A stretch of DNA of 51,758 bases from Acidobacteriota bacterium (GCA_023474345.1 JAMCXS010000017.1:1-51758); one strand, 5' to 3'; positions 28,327 to 37,649 are shown, counted from the first letter of the stretch. Numbers and translations: made by a program. Notes: generated by a model from the letters alone, not told the origin.

Positions 28327-29214
28327 CTACACTTTCTCTGCCGCGCGCAGCTTAGCGCTGCGCGAGCGCGGATTCCCTTCCGTCTCTTCCGCCGTCGGCC
28401 GCACCACGTGTTTGGTCAGAATGCGAGCCTGCCCTACACGTTGCCAACGCCGGAAGCTTTCCTTCACGATCCGATCTTCGAGCGAGTGAAAACTGATCAC
28501 TACAACCCGCGCGCCGGGCTCCAGCACCACCAGAACCCTTTCCAGAAAACGCTCCAAGCTCTCAAGTTCCTGGTTCACGGCCAGCCGCAGCGCCATAAAG
28601 GTGCGAGTCGCCGGATGAATTTGGTGGAGGCCCGCTCGGGAGGGGATCGCTCGCGTCACCACCTGCGCCAGTTCGGTGGTTAATCGAAACGGGCGGGCCT
28701 TCACAATCGCTCGCGCTACTCGGCGCGAATGGCGCTCTTCTCCAAACTTGAAAATCAAATCAGCCAGTTCACGCTCCGGCAGGTGATTCACAATTTCTTC
28801 CGCGGTCAGCTTACCCCCGCCCATGCGCATATCGAGGGGCCCCGGCCGGCTGAAGCTGAAGCCGCGCTCGTCGTCCTCCAATTGCATTGAACTCAGCCCC
28901 AGATCGGCCAGTGCCCCCGCAGCGGGAGGAAGCAAGCTCCTTGCGTGCAGCGCATCAATTTCTGCAAAGTTCCCTTCCACCAGCTTTACTCTCTCTCCAA
29001 ATACCGCTAGTCGCTCTTGCGCGATCCGGAGCGCGTTGGGATCGCGGTCGATGCCCAGCAGCGTACCGCCGCCCCGCTGGAGCACTTTGAGAATCTCCGC
29101 CGCGTGCCCTCCCGCTCCCACCGTTGCATCGATGTAGATTCCATCCGGCTGAACCTTCAAAAACTCCAGAGCCTCCCGGACCATGACCGGCCGGTGGCGT
29201 TCGGATTCGCTCAT
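28327..29214 (-). CDS. rsmH: 16S rRNA (cytosine(1402)-N(4))-methyltransferase
   Basis: A 295-residue SAM-dependent enzyme that methylates C1402 in the ribosomal P site; formerly MraW. The opening HRPVMVREALEFLKVQPDGIY, the SAM motif DATVGAGGHAAEIL, GIDRDPNALRIAQERL and the C-terminal ISFHSLEDRIVKESFR are diagnostic. Its ATG follows the mraZ TAG directly, so the pair is cotranslated. Confidence 0.98.
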   Translation of the reverse strand: MSESERHRPVMVREALEFLKVQPDGIYIDATVGAGGHAAEILKVLQRGGGTLLGIDRDPNALRIAQERLAVFGERVKLVEGNFAEIDALHARSLLPPAAGALADLGLSSMQLEDDERGFSFSRPGPLDMRMGGGKLTAEEIVNHLPERELADLIFKFGEERHSRRVARAIVKARPFRLTTELAQVVTRAIPSRAGLHQIHPATRTFMALRLAVNQELESLERFLERVLVVLEPGARVVVISFHSLEDRIVKESFRRWQRVGQARILTKHVVRPTAEETEGNPRSRSAKLRAAEKV

Positions 29215-29655
29215 CTAAATGCCAAGGTTGCTCAGCGCCTCGAAGTCATCGTCGGTTAGCGGCTCGCGCTCGAGGTGTTCGCGGAAGCGCTCCATGTTCC
29301 AGACCTCGAGGTGTTTCAGGTGTCCGATCACCGCAACCTCGCCTTTCATCCCCGCTGACTCCCGCAGCAGCACCGGAATCAATATCCTCCCTTGCCCGTC
29401 CATCTGTACCGTCTGTCCCCAGTAATTCACCCGGTCCAGGAAACGCCTCTTGTGTTTGTCCGTCGAAGGCAACGCTGCCAGCTTTTCTTCAATTTTTTCC
29501 CACTCGGGAAAGGGATAGACTTTGACGCTCTCGCCCTCGAAACTCGTCACAAAAAATTCCCGCCCATAGTTCTCGTCCAGAAAGGTCTTGAAGGCGGTCG
29601 GAATCTTGAGCCGACCTTTGGGATCCATCGTGGCTGGATAATTTCCTCTCAACAT
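29215..29655 (-). CDS. mraZ: Transcriptional regulator MraZ
   Basis: A 146-residue protein made of two SpoVT/AbrB-like half-domains. The first has GNYPATMDPKGRLKIPTAFK and the second has VQMDGQGRILIPVLLRE, each with the DxxGR signature. MraZ forms a ring-shaped oligomer that binds repeats in its own promoter region and represses the dcw cluster in studied bacteria. Matching repeats lie 50-83 bp upstream here. It is the first gene of the cluster; no clear ribosome-binding site precedes the ATG. Confidence 0.97.
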   Translation of the reverse strand: MLRGNYPATMDPKGRLKIPTAFKTFLDENYGREFFVTSFEGESVKVYPFPEWEKIEEKLAALPSTDKHKRRFLDRVNYWGQTVQMDGQGRILIPVLLRESAGMKGEVAVIGHLKHLEVWNMERFREHLEREPLTDDDFEALSNLGI

Positions 29656-29704
29656 GGCAGCGGCTCAAAGCCATCAGGAATCGACCAAAAACGGTAGTTC
29701 CTTT

Positions 29705-29738
29705 ACACTTTTTTCTACTTCAGACCACTCCTGACCAC
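29705..29738 (-). promoter_or_regulatory. MraZ-box repeats
   Basis: Four GTGG-like tetramers on the minus strand with exact 10-bp period: GTGG (29738-29735), GTGG (29728-29725), GTAG (29718-29715) and GTGT (29708-29705). This spacing and motif match the operator of MraZ in characterised bacteria. They lie immediately downstream of the -10 box, so binding should block initiation. The last two are imperfect and may be weaker sites. Confidence 0.85.
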
Positions 29739-29740
29739 AA

Positions 29741-29769
29741 AATATATGTTTACCGGAATCGCTTGTCAA
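29741..29769 (-). promoter_or_regulatory. Sigma-70 promoter of the dcw cluster
   Basis: A perfect -35 TTGACA (29769-29764) and a -10 TATATT (29746-29741) with 17-bp spacing on the minus strand. The start should be near 29734, giving a leader of about 78 nt to mraZ. No comparably strong promoter is visible downstream within the cluster. Confidence 0.85.
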
Positions 29770-30202
29770 GCGTTATTTTTCTGGAAAGGAAGAAGTTAAG
29801 TTGTGGTACTAAAGCTCCGGTGCCACCCGTTGGGGATGAAACCGTTTGCGCATACTATCCATTGTTTTCCGGACGAAGTCAAGAGTTCAAAAATAGCAAT
29901 ACCAGAAGAGAAAGCCGCTATCGGGCTTCAACTCTACCGCCTGCGTACACGTATAGACTACTAACCAAAACATAGCATCGGGGAACGGAAGGACATGCGC
30001 GATGAAAGGAGCGGTCGTAGTCGCGCTCTGCGGTTTTTTCTGGCTCCTCAGGTGCTACGTCGTCGCCGGGTATCGTACCAGGCGGAGAGCCTGGGCGGGA
30101 AGGCGGAGGAAGGGTGGCCAGGGACGCCCGACTGGATTACACTGGCGATACCCTGGGTGGAGTCTTTGAGCTGGGCTGGGTTGACCGGGACGAAGTCGGC
30201 AA
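29770..30202. other. Intergenic region upstream of the dcw promoter
   Basis: About 430 bp between the dcw promoter and the end of the CadC/TPR gene, both on the minus strand. I see no hairpin with a T-tract and no RNA gene. A plus-strand open frame (29995-30267) overlaps the end of the CadC-like gene and has no recognisable content. Confidence 0.4.
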
Positions 30203-32065
30203 TTACGGCAAACCGACTTGCTCCAGAATTTGAACGAATCGCGGATCGGAACGGATCGTGGAATTAAACCAAGGATCCAACCGGATATAAGCCGGAACGT
30301 CCCGGTCGTGGGCGCTCACCGCCTTCGCCAGCCACTCGAAAGCCTCGCTGTATTGTCCGAGGCCGGCGTAGACTTCGGCCGTTTCGTAAGGCGCCTTGCC
30401 GGAACGGGTGATCTCTTGCAGAAGTTTCTCGCCTCCTACGCGGTTTCCGCTTTCGAAGCACGTGCGGGCTAAATACGCTTTGGAGGCATCACCACCGCCC
30501 TGCGCGACCGCAAGGCGCAATTCCCGCAGGGCTTGAGAATGCATTCCACAAAGTTCGTTGGCCCATCCGACCACATTGCGCGCGGCGACGTAATTGGGGT
30601 CCAGACTCACGGCCTGCCTGGCTTCGATGACCGCTCGTCCGTATCGTCTGCCCAGAATGTCGGCAACCGCCATATTCAAACGGGCCGAAGGCGAGACGGG
30701 ATCAAGCTGCACATATTTCGCCGCCTCGGCAAGACCATCCGCCGTTCTGCCCTCGGCCAACAGAACGTCCGAGTAGAGGTCATGGGCCACCGCAGAGTTG
30801 GGATTGAGTTCCACCGCGCGACGTAAATCGGCTGCTCCGTCTTTCCATCGCCATTCTTCAAACCATTCGATCATGCCGAGAGCGGTGTGAGCTTCCGAAA
30901 GGCGGTCGTTGAGTGCAATCGCCCGCAAGGCGGCTTTCCGCGTGTCCGCCAAGGTGTCCTTATTGACGAATGTTCCTCCCTTCGTCGCGTAGGCTTCCGC
31001 CATGCCAACATAAGCAAAGGCATTTCGCGGATCGAGTCTGAGCGCCTGCCGGAAATCATCAACTGCCAGCTTTTTCCCCTTTGCCGTTGGGTCTTTCTGA
31101 TGTGACCGGCCCTTGAGGTAATCCAGGTAAGATTCAGGAACGACGCGGATGGTCTTTACGGCAAAAGCGCGGCGCGTCGGGTCGATTTTCGACCAAATCC
31201 GCCGGGCGATGGACTGCGCCACGCGATCTTGTATCCTGACGCTGTTTCCCATCGTCTCTTCGTAGCTTTCGGTCCACAGTTGACTCTCTGGCGCCACCCG
31301 CACCAGTTGCACGGTGATGCGGATCCGGTGCCCGGCCCGCTCCATGACACCCTCGACGATCGCGTCCACGTCTAATTCGTAAGCAATTTCGCGCAACGGC
31401 TCATTCGTATTCTGATACCGCATTGCCGAACTGTAGGAAGTTACGCGCAATCCCGGAGCCTCCGCCAAATCGCAGATCAGGAGGTTTGTCATCCCGTCGG
31501 CGAAATACCCCTCTCCGGGATCACTCGAAAGGTCTCTTATAGGCAACACCGCAAGGGATCGTATCTCGGCGCCGTTCCCTTCACCTACGGGTCGTACGAA
31601 GTGACGATGGGGCAGCAGTCGGATCGTCGCTGCCAGTGCCATCAGGCAGGCTGCAGCAATAACCCAAGCCCTCACCGCCCGCCAACCGGAATTCCATTTC
31701 CGGGACGGCGGTTTTGTTTCCTGCTGTCCGGCGGCTTCCCCTAGAACTTCGATTGGCGCGATGAATCGATATCCTTTTCCCACAACCGTCTGAATGAAGC
31801 GGGGATGATCTGGATCCTCCCCGAGGGCTTGCCGCAACTTCCGCACCGCGGTGTTAATTCCATGTTCGGCGTCTACGAACCGGTCTTTGCCCCATATGGC
31901 TTCCACGATCTCTTCGCGAGTCAGTAGCTGACCTTGCTTCAAAACCAAGAGGGTCAGCAATTGAAAGGGGATATTCTGGAGGTTGGTCACACGTCCGCCC
32001 CGCCGGAGTTCTCGGCGCCCAAAATCCAGAACAAACCCTGCGAACCGGACCTCGTCCGCAGACAT
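30203..32065 (-). CDS. CadC-type winged-helix regulator with TPR sensor domain
   Basis: A 620-residue membrane-bound regulator of a type expanded in Acidobacteriota. Residues of about 5-100 form an OmpR/PhoB-like winged helix (FAGFVLDFGRRELRRGG, then GYRFIAPI at its end). One membrane helix is at about residues 130-150 (AWVIAAACLMALAATIRLL). The next part (SLAVLPIRDLSSDPGEGYFADGM) resembles the TolB-like region of adenylate-cyclase-associated TPR proteins. Several TPR repeats follow (such as RQALRLDPRNAFAYVGMAEAYA). The signal and target genes are unknown. I choose the ATG at 32065 because GGAGGG precedes it; an in-frame start 48 bp upstream lacks this. It diverges from the TauE/SafE gene. 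Confidence 0.88.
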   Translation of the reverse strand: MSADEVRFAGFVLDFGRRELRRGGRVTNLQNIPFQLLTLLVLKQGQLLTREEIVEAIWGKDRFVDAEHGINTAVRKLRQALGEDPDHPRFIQTVVGKGYRFIAPIEVLGEAAGQQETKPPSRKWNSGWRAVRAWVIAAACLMALAATIRLLPHRHFVRPVGEGNGAEIRSLAVLPIRDLSSDPGEGYFADGMTNLLICDLAEAPGLRVTSYSSAMRYQNTNEPLREIAYELDVDAIVEGVMERAGHRIRITVQLVRVAPESQLWTESYEETMGNSVRIQDRVAQSIARRIWSKIDPTRRAFAVKTIRVVPESYLDYLKGRSHQKDPTAKGKKLAVDDFRQALRLDPRNAFAYVGMAEAYATKGGTFVNKDTLADTRKAALRAIALNDRLSEAHTALGMIEWFEEWRWKDGAADLRRAVELNPNSAVAHDLYSDVLLAEGRTADGLAEAAKYVQLDPVSPSARLNMAVADILGRRYGRAVIEARQAVSLDPNYVAARNVVGWANELCGMHSQALRELRLAVAQGGGDASKAYLARTCFESGNRVGGEKLLQEITRSGKAPYETAEVYAGLGQYSEAFEWLAKAVSAHDRDVPAYIRLDPWFNSTIRSDPRFVQILEQVGLP

Positions 32066-32257
32066 GGTCTTACCCTCCAGCACGTGTTCAGATGAATTAT
32101 ACCCGCGCCCCATCTAAAGTCAATCTCTCGTATCCCCTGCAAAATCAATGAGAAACTAGTTCACTCAAGTTTATTGCGGTTCACTTCCCGTGCATTGACC
32201 GATGCTCCTTTTCCTACCAGAATCGGCGCTGGCAAATCACGAGAGGAGCCATGTGCA

Positions 32258-33100
32258 ATGCATCTGAGTCCCGTCGAGTTCACTTTCGCCGTGCTGATAA
32301 CGTCCATTACGGCAGGCTTCCTTGGATCGCTGACAGGGTTGGGCGGCGGCATCGTCATCACGCCCATCTTGACGCTGGTCTTTGGGGTGAAGATCGAGTA
32401 CGCAATTGGCGCAACGCTGGTCTCGGTCATCGCCACTTCTTCTGGTGCCGCTGCCGCTTACGTCCGTGAAGGCTTTTCCAACATTCGGGTCGGAATGTTC
32501 TTGGAGATTGCGACCACCGCCGGAGCAGTCTCAGGGGCCATGCTGGCGGAGAAACTCCCGGTTTCGGCGATCTTTATAATTTTCGGCCTCGTCTTGCTTC
32601 AGTCTGCGTACATCTCCGGCCGTCCTCTGCCCGACCGCCTGGACTCCTCGCCCGCCGACCCCTGGGGCACCCGCTTGAAGATGAATTCGACCTTTCCAAC
32701 TGTGGATGGGCCTTGCTCCTACCAAGTGCACCATGTGGGGCTGGGCTTCGGGGTTATGTACATCGCGGGTATCCTCTCAGGGCTGCTCGGGATCGGGTCT
32801 GGTGCGCTGAAGGTGATCGGCATGGATCAAGCGATGCGGCTTCCCTTCAAGGTGTCCACTACTACCAGCAACTTCATGATAGGGGTTACCGCCGCGGCGA
32901 GCGCCGGGATTTACCTCCGTCGGGGCTATATCCATCCCGGGCTGTCCATGCCGGTTATGCTGGGAGTATTGGCGGGAGCCACGTTGGGAACCCGCTTCCT
33001 GATCGGCGCGAAGGTACCTCTGCTGCGCGTCATTTTCGGAATTGTTGTCGCGGTGCTTGCGGTCGAGATGGTCTATCACGGCATCGCGGGAGTGATCTGA
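32258..33100 (+). CDS. TauE/SafE-family membrane exporter
   Basis: A 280-residue polytopic membrane protein of the sulfite/sulfoacetate exporter superfamily. The N-terminal LTGLGGGIVITPILTLVFGV and the repeat in the second half, LLGIGSGALKVIGMDQAMRLP, show the two-fold internal repeat of the family. The substrate could be an organosulfur anion or another small anion; it cannot be read from sequence. The ATG at 32258 has GAGGAG upstream at normal spacing; a longer frame from 32174 would add a hydrophilic non-conserved leader. The next gene starts 1 bp later. Confidence 0.88.
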   Translation: MHLSPVEFTFAVLITSITAGFLGSLTGLGGGIVITPILTLVFGVKIEYAIGATLVSVIATSSGAAAAYVREGFSNIRVGMFLEIATTAGAVSGAMLAEKLPVSAIFIIFGLVLLQSAYISGRPLPDRLDSSPADPWGTRLKMNSTFPTVDGPCSYQVHHVGLGFGVMYIAGILSGLLGIGSGALKVIGMDQAMRLPFKVSTTTSNFMIGVTAAASAGIYLRRGYIHPGLSMPVMLGVLAGATLGTRFLIGAKVPLLRVIFGIVVAVLAVEMVYHGIAGVI

Positions 33101-33101
33101 C

Positions 33102-33593
33102 ATGCAAATGGCAAAGAATTCTTCCGAAGCTGCCCACTGCGAGCTGCAAGCGGCAGAACCTCCTGTCACGAATGTGACTCCGGGCGCAAAAGCATCCGCT
33201 GACGCGTCCAAAGAGCCTTTTTGGACGGAAAAGCGCATCGAACTTGTGGTTGGGCGGCTGCTCCAGATTGGCGTGCTGCTGGCCGCGCTCGTGGTCATCG
33301 CTGGTGGCGTGCCGTACCTTGTGCGCGGTGGCGAACCCGAATCACACTACCATATCTTCACAGGCGAGCGAGAGGATTTGCGCAGCGTGGCGGGCGTTCT
33401 TCACGATCTCAGCGCCCTTCGCACCCGGGCCATCATCCAACTGGGGCTTCTCCTGCTGATTCTTACTCCTATCGCGCGCGTCGCGTTCTCGGCCATCGCC
33501 TTCGGCCTGCAGAAAGACTACATGTACGTGGTCATTACACTCATCGTCTTTAGTATACTGATGTACAGCCTGATGGGGCATTACGTTACCTAA
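33102..33593 (+). CDS. DUF1634-family membrane protein
   Basis: A 163-residue protein with a hydrophilic N-terminus of about 40 residues and three membrane helices: IGVLLAALVVIAGGVPYLV, IIQLGLLLLILTPIARVAFSA and MYVVITLIVFSILMYSLMG. DUF1634 proteins are regularly encoded next to TauE/SafE exporters, as here with a 1-bp gap, and are thought to be accessory subunits; their role is not established. Confidence 0.82.
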   Translation: MQMAKNSSEAAHCELQAAEPPVTNVTPGAKASADASKEPFWTEKRIELVVGRLLQIGVLLAALVVIAGGVPYLVRGGEPESHYHIFTGEREDLRSVAGVLHDLSALRTRAIIQLGLLLLILTPIARVAFSAIAFGLQKDYMYVVITLIVFSILMYSLMGHYVT

Positions 33594-33605
33594 AAGGGAG
33601 CTTTC

Positions 33606-34442
33606 ATGGCGATCATCACTATCTCGCGCGGGACCATGAGCGGCGGAATGGCACTGGCGGAGTGCTTGGCGAATCACCTCGGCTATCCATTGTTGTCGCG
33701 CGAAGTCCTGGTGAAAGCCGCCGAAAAGCTCGGCGTAAGTGAAGACACGCTTCGCGGCAAGGTGGAACGGAGCGCGGGCTTTTGGGAACGAATGACGTCG
33801 GACCGGCGAATTTACCTGATTGCCTTGCAGTCTGCGTTAGTCGATGCTGCCGTTGGCGGCGATCTGGTCTACCACGGCCACGCCGGTCATCTTCTGCTGG
33901 CCGATCTTCCCAATGTGCTGCGCGTGCGCGTGATTGCTCCCCTGGCGATGCGGATTCGCGAAGCGATGAAGCGCAAAGGATTCGATTACGAAGGCACCAA
34001 AGAGTACATCCGCATCATGGATATGGAGCGAGTTCGCTGGACCAAATTTGTTTATGGTCTGGACTGGAGCGACCCGAAGAACTACGATCTGGTAATCAAT
34101 CTCGGCACCATCAGCATCACAAACGCCTGCTCCGTGATTGCCGCCACGGCAAAGTTACCAGCCTATGCCGCCACCGAGGACGTCAAGAAAAAGCTGCGTG
34201 ACTTCGCCTTGGCCTGCCGCGTCAAAGTGGCCCTTGCCGCTAACGCGCATTTGCGAACGATCTCCTTCGATGTGACCGCAGACAGCGGCAAAGTGCAGAT
34301 TTTTGCCGAAACGGCATCCGTCGGGGTGCTCATCGCCAGGCCTCGGTCGAAAGCCAAAGACATCGAGATGATTGCGAAGACCGTGGAGGGGGTCAGCAAC
34401 GTCAGGGTCGATATGCGACTGTACCCTCAGTACGGTGAGTGA
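33606..34442 (+). CDS. Cytidylate kinase-like protein fused to a BON-like domain
   Basis: A 278-residue protein. Residues 1 to about 195 match the cytidylate-kinase-like family: ITISRGTMSGGMALAECLANHLGYPLLSREVL at the start, where a degenerate Gly-rich loop replaces the classic P-loop, then YHGHAGHLLLADLPNVLRVRVIAP and NYDLVINLGTISI. Residues of about 197-278 look like a BON domain (ISFDVTADSGKVQIFAE ... AKTVEGVSNVRVDMRL), a phospholipid- or ligand-binding fold. The natural substrate of this kinase family is not settled. It follows DUF1634 by 12 bp with an AAAGGGAG ribosome-binding site and is probably cotranscribed with the exporter pair. Confidence 0.8.
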   Translation: MAIITISRGTMSGGMALAECLANHLGYPLLSREVLVKAAEKLGVSEDTLRGKVERSAGFWERMTSDRRIYLIALQSALVDAAVGGDLVYHGHAGHLLLADLPNVLRVRVIAPLAMRIREAMKRKGFDYEGTKEYIRIMDMERVRWTKFVYGLDWSDPKNYDLVINLGTISITNACSVIAATAKLPAYAATEDVKKKLRDFALACRVKVALAANAHLRTISFDVTADSGKVQIFAETASVGVLIARPRSKAKDIEMIAKTVEGVSNVRVDMRLYPQYGE

Positions 34443-34492
34443 CGGCGTCTCGAGCGCGCCACCCGTTCCGAGTTTTTCAGGTCTGACCACCT

Positions 34493-34711
34493 TCAAGTTC
34501 TACGCTGGAAGACATTATGAGGCTGTCCAGCTCCGAAGGGCCGAGGGTCAGTCTTCGGCGGACTCACGTAGTCGGGAACAGACTTCGCGCCCTGAAGGTT
34601 TGTGCCATACACAGTAACGCTAGTATTAGCACCGGCTTGATTGGAAATGATGCTTAAGGTCCTCAGCACGTTTGCTGAAGTTATCGAAATGGTGAAATAG
34701 CCCTCCGGCTT
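34493..34711 (-). pseudogene. Decayed fragment of a secreted beta-sandwich protein
   Basis: A 72-codon minus-strand frame with no start codon, bounded upstream by TAG. Its first half reads like an Ig-like or TIG-type extracellular domain (YFTISITSANVLRTLSII, then SVTVYGTNLQG). The same frame continues upstream beyond two stops as EVYTPPNGQEAVDLKLTEHI, again protein-like. This suggests a pseudogene reduced by point mutations, possibly of a receptor or adhesin. No family can be named; chance resemblance is not excluded. Confidence 0.35.
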
Positions 34712-34948
34712 CTACGCCTGCTATTCCCGACACGGTTGCATGGAAACTGGCGTCGTAACGCCGGTGATGTGTTCCGTTAATTTCAAATCCACGGCTTCCT
34801 GGCCATTGGGAGGCGTGTATACTTCAGCCTCCGCGGTGTGGCGGGGCAATCTCGCCCTCTCACCGTGACACAGCCCTCAGTCCCTTCGCTCCGCAACACC
34901 GAAACCCGCCTACTGAACGTGACGTAAATTTGTGTATAAAAGAGAGGA

Positions 34949-35008
34949 GGGTGTAAGTTGGTTTCGCCTAGCAAGCGAGACCGAACCCTTAGAAAGGAAC
35001 TTACACCC
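34949..35008. repeat. 11-bp perfect inverted repeat around a 38-nt spacer
   Basis: GGGTGTAAGTT (34949-34959) and AACTTACACCC (34998-35008) are perfect inverted copies; inside them GGTTTCG and CGAACC can extend the pairing with a bulge. As RNA this would be a stable stem. It encloses AGAAAGGA and ends one base before an ATG (35010) that opens a 19-codon frame, so it could hide a ribosome-binding site. It could equally be the relic of a small mobile element. Confidence 0.5.
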
Positions 35009-35155
35009 CATGAGGGAACTAGCATCGATCACGGAGCACGTCGTCATGTGCGGCCGAACCGCCTCCTAAGCCTTCGTAAGGCATCTGCAAGAAATGGGAT
35101 ATTCAGAATTCCCAATGGTTATGGCAAGATCGCGAAATGACAAAAACGCCCATTG

Positions 35156-35184
35156 ACACTCGGTAGTTACAATTCTACAGTTTT
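35156..35184 (+). promoter_or_regulatory. Sigma-70 promoter for the GH15 gene
   Basis: A perfect -35 TTGACA (35156-35161), 17-bp spacer and -10 TACAGT (35179-35184). Transcription would start near 35191, leaving a leader of about 128 nt before the ATG at 35319. Confidence 0.6.
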
Positions 35185-35318
35185 TTGTGGGGAATCTGCT
35201 AAGGTTGGCTCCGAAACCTACCCTCTTCGCCAGGCTTACCCCGCCGAGAGGCAACGTGGGCTCCTGGGAGATTTCGGCATTAACAGCGCAGATCAATGTC
35301 AGGCCGGAGAAACATATT

Positions 35319-37190
35319 ATGGGTTACCAGCCAATTGAGAACTACGGAATCATCGGTGACATGCACACCATCGCCCTGGTAGGAATGAACGGGTCGATCG
35401 ATTGGCTTTGCCTCCCCCGATTCGACTCGCCCAGTGTCTTTGCCGCGATCCTCGATGAGAACAAGGGCGGACGATTCCAAATTGCTCCCACGGCTGATGG
35501 GATGACACTGAAGCAGCTTTACTGGCCGGATACGAACATTCTGGTCTCGCGCTTCCTTTCCCCGGTGGGCGTCGCTGAAATCACCGACTACATGCCCATC
35601 GAGGAGAAGGATACCTGGGAAGGCGAACATCAACTGATCCGGCGCGTGCGGGTAGTAAGAGGATCGATGCCATTTCGAGCCATTTGCAAACCCGCTTTTA
35701 ATTATGCGCGCGACCCGCACAAAGTCCGTATCTCCACCGCGGGCGTCTGCTTTGAGTCCGCCAGCCTCAACGTGGGACTCGCCGCGAGCGTACCTTTCTC
35801 AGATGATGGCCAGGGAGGTGTGTTTACGGAATTCACGCTAAACGAAGAGCAAAGCGCCATATTCCTTCTCCAAACACTTCCTGCTGGCGCCACCTGCGGT
35901 TCGCCGGTCGAGGAGAAACGGGAAGATGAGCTTTTCGAGCGTACTGTCAATTACTGGCGCCGCTGGCTCTCCCAATGCAGATATCGAGGCCGCTGGCGCG
36001 AGATGGTATACCGCTCCGCTCTGGTCTTGAAGCTGCTAACCTATCAGCCGACAGGTGCAATCGTCGCCGCGCCCACGTGCAGCCTGCCGGAACATATCGG
36101 CGGGGAGCGCAATTGGGATTACCGTTACACATGGATTCGCGATGCAGCCTTCGCCCTTTATGCCTTGATGCGTCTGGGCTTCACGCAAGAAGCTGCCAAA
36201 TTTATGCAATTCCTTGAGGCCCGCTGCCACGAACGCAGACCGGATGGGTCTCTCCAGATCATGTACGGAGTCGACGGCCGTCACGAGCTGGATGAAATCC
36301 GCCTAGACCATCTGGAAGGCTACAAATGCTCGCGCCCCATCCGCATCGGGAACGCCGCTTCCACACAGTTACAACTTGACATCTACGGCGAGCTGATGGA
36401 TTCGGTTTATCTCTACAACAAATATGGCAGTCCAATCTCTTACGAACTCTGGAAGGAACTTCGGGAACTTCTCAACTGGGTTTGCGAAAACTGGCAGCGG
36501 ACGGACGATGGGCTCTGGGAGGTTCGTGGGGGGCAAAAGCACTTTGTCTATTCAAAGGTGATGTGCTGGGTTGCTCTTGACCGAGGCTTGCGCTTGGCCG
36601 ATAAACGCTCATTCCCCGCCGATTGGGGACGCTGGCTCAAGAACCGCGACGCCATTTACGAAGAGGTGCTCGATAAAGGTTGGAACGCCAGCCGGCAGTC
36701 ATTTGTGCAATATTACGGCTGCAATTATCTCGACGCCTCCAGCCTGATTATGCCTCTCGTCTTTTTTATGTCACCCACAGACCCCCGCATGCTGAAAACC
36801 CTGGATGCGATCAACCGTCCTCCTGATAAAGGCGGGTTGGTCTCCAACAGCCTTGCCTATCGGTACCACCCCGAGACCGGTATCGACGGCCTGAAAGGCG
36901 ACGAAGGCACCTTCAACATGTGCACTTTCTGGCTGGTCGAGACGCTCACCCGTGCCGGACGCGTCGATCGGCGCAGATTGGACCAGGCTGTCCTAGTCTT
37001 CGACAAAATGCTAGGCTATGCAAATCACCTGGGACTTTATGCCGAGGAGACAGGGCCGTGCGCCGAAGCCATAGGAAACTTCCCGCAAGCATTCACTCAC
37101 GTCGCCCTGATCAGCGCCGCTTTCAATCTTGATCGCGCTCTGAGCTCCGGAGAATCAGGATGGCCCGGGCTGGCTGTCGCTCCCTGGTAG
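35319..37190 (+). CDS. Glycoside hydrolase family 15 protein (glucoamylase/trehalase-like)
   Basis: A 623-residue cytoplasmic protein with no signal peptide. The N-terminal beta-sandwich begins [14 protein letters not shown] and continues [20 protein letters not shown], the hallmark of bacterial and archaeal GH15 glucoamylases and trehalases. The (alpha/alpha)6 barrel has [39 protein letters not shown], and the C-terminal catalytic-base region [18 protein letters not shown]. Likely substrates are trehalose or alpha-1,4-glucans. The ATG at 35319 has GGAG at good spacing; upstream in-frame sequence is not conserved in character. Confidence 0.93.
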   Translation: MGYQPIENYGIIGDMHTIALVGMNGSIDWLCLPRFDSPSVFAAILDENKGGRFQIAPTADGMTLKQLYWPDTNILVSRFLSPVGVAEITDYMPIEEKDTWEGEHQLIRRVRVVRGSMPFRAICKPAFNYARDPHKVRISTAGVCFESASLNVGLAASVPFSDDGQGGVFTEFTLNEEQSAIFLLQTLPAGATCGSPVEEKREDELFERTVNYWRRWLSQCRYRGRWREMVYRSALVLKLLTYQPTGAIVAAPTCSLPEHIGGERNWDYRYTWIRDAAFALYALMRLGFTQEAAKFMQFLEARCHERRPDGSLQIMYGVDGRHELDEIRLDHLEGYKCSRPIRIGNAASTQLQLDIYGELMDSVYLYNKYGSPISYELWKELRELLNWVCENWQRTDDGLWEVRGGQKHFVYSKVMCWVALDRGLRLADKRSFPADWGRWLKNRDAIYEEVLDKGWNASRQSFVQYYGCNYLDASSLIMPLVFFMSPTDPRMLKTLDAINRPPDKGGLVSNSLAYRYHPETGIDGLKGDEGTFNMCTFWLVETLTRAGRVDRRRLDQAVLVFDKMLGYANHLGLYAEETGPCAEAIGNFPQAFTHVALISAAFNLDRALSSGESGWPGLAVAPW

Positions 37191-37649
37191 CATCCGTTGA
37201 CAGCGCCAAGGGTCTTTAATCGACAGGGTCTTTAACCCCGCAGGCTGTCTAAGGGTATGCTCTACGGAGGATCTGAGGATGGCCGTCCTCCTGCTGTCTT
37301 GCAACACACCCGGGATTTCAAATGAGCTAACTACAGTCGGTAAAATGCGCGCCGTGTTCGAAAAAGAACTGAAACAAACACTCCAACCCACGCGCTATTC
37401 ATGCTACGCCACCTCATCACCAGTGCGGCAACTCAATGCCCCGCACTTATCAAGGTGGAAGGCCCTGCTAACAGCAAGGCCCTCACCTGAATTTACGAAA
37501 ACAAATCGAGAACACCTTGGCACCGCTTCGGCCCGAAGAATGCCACAGAATCCCGGGTTAGTTGCTTCCGGACTCCCGCAACAAAACCTTTAAACCACTT
37601 GCCGAAGCTAACCTTAACCGAGACGACTCGCAACAAAAGAACCACTAAG
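37191..37649. other. Intergenic region between GH15 and HU genes
   Basis: About 460 bp between convergent genes. It contains short AAGGCCCT direct repeats near 37460-37490 but no clear terminator with a T-tract. The open frame 37279-37593 has no recognisable protein content, and I see no RNA gene. Confidence 0.4.

Larger units (their letters stand above)
34443..35318. other. Long intergenic region with coding remnant, inverted repeat and promoter
   Basis: This 876-bp stretch holds no intact gene. Three things stand out and are listed separately: a minus-strand protein-like remnant (34493-34711), an 11-bp inverted repeat enclosing 38 nt (34949-35008), and a sigma-70 promoter for the GH15 gene (35156-35184). 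Confidence 0.5.

Noticed and set aside
29995..30267. A 90-codon plus-strand frame overlapping the end of the CadC/TPR gene
   Set aside because: No start signal, no family resemblance, and a 65-bp antisense overlap with a well-supported gene.
34783..35025. An 80-codon minus-strand frame
   Set aside because: It is composed of low-information Arg/Ser/Leu sequence, crosses the inverted repeat and has no ribosome-binding site.
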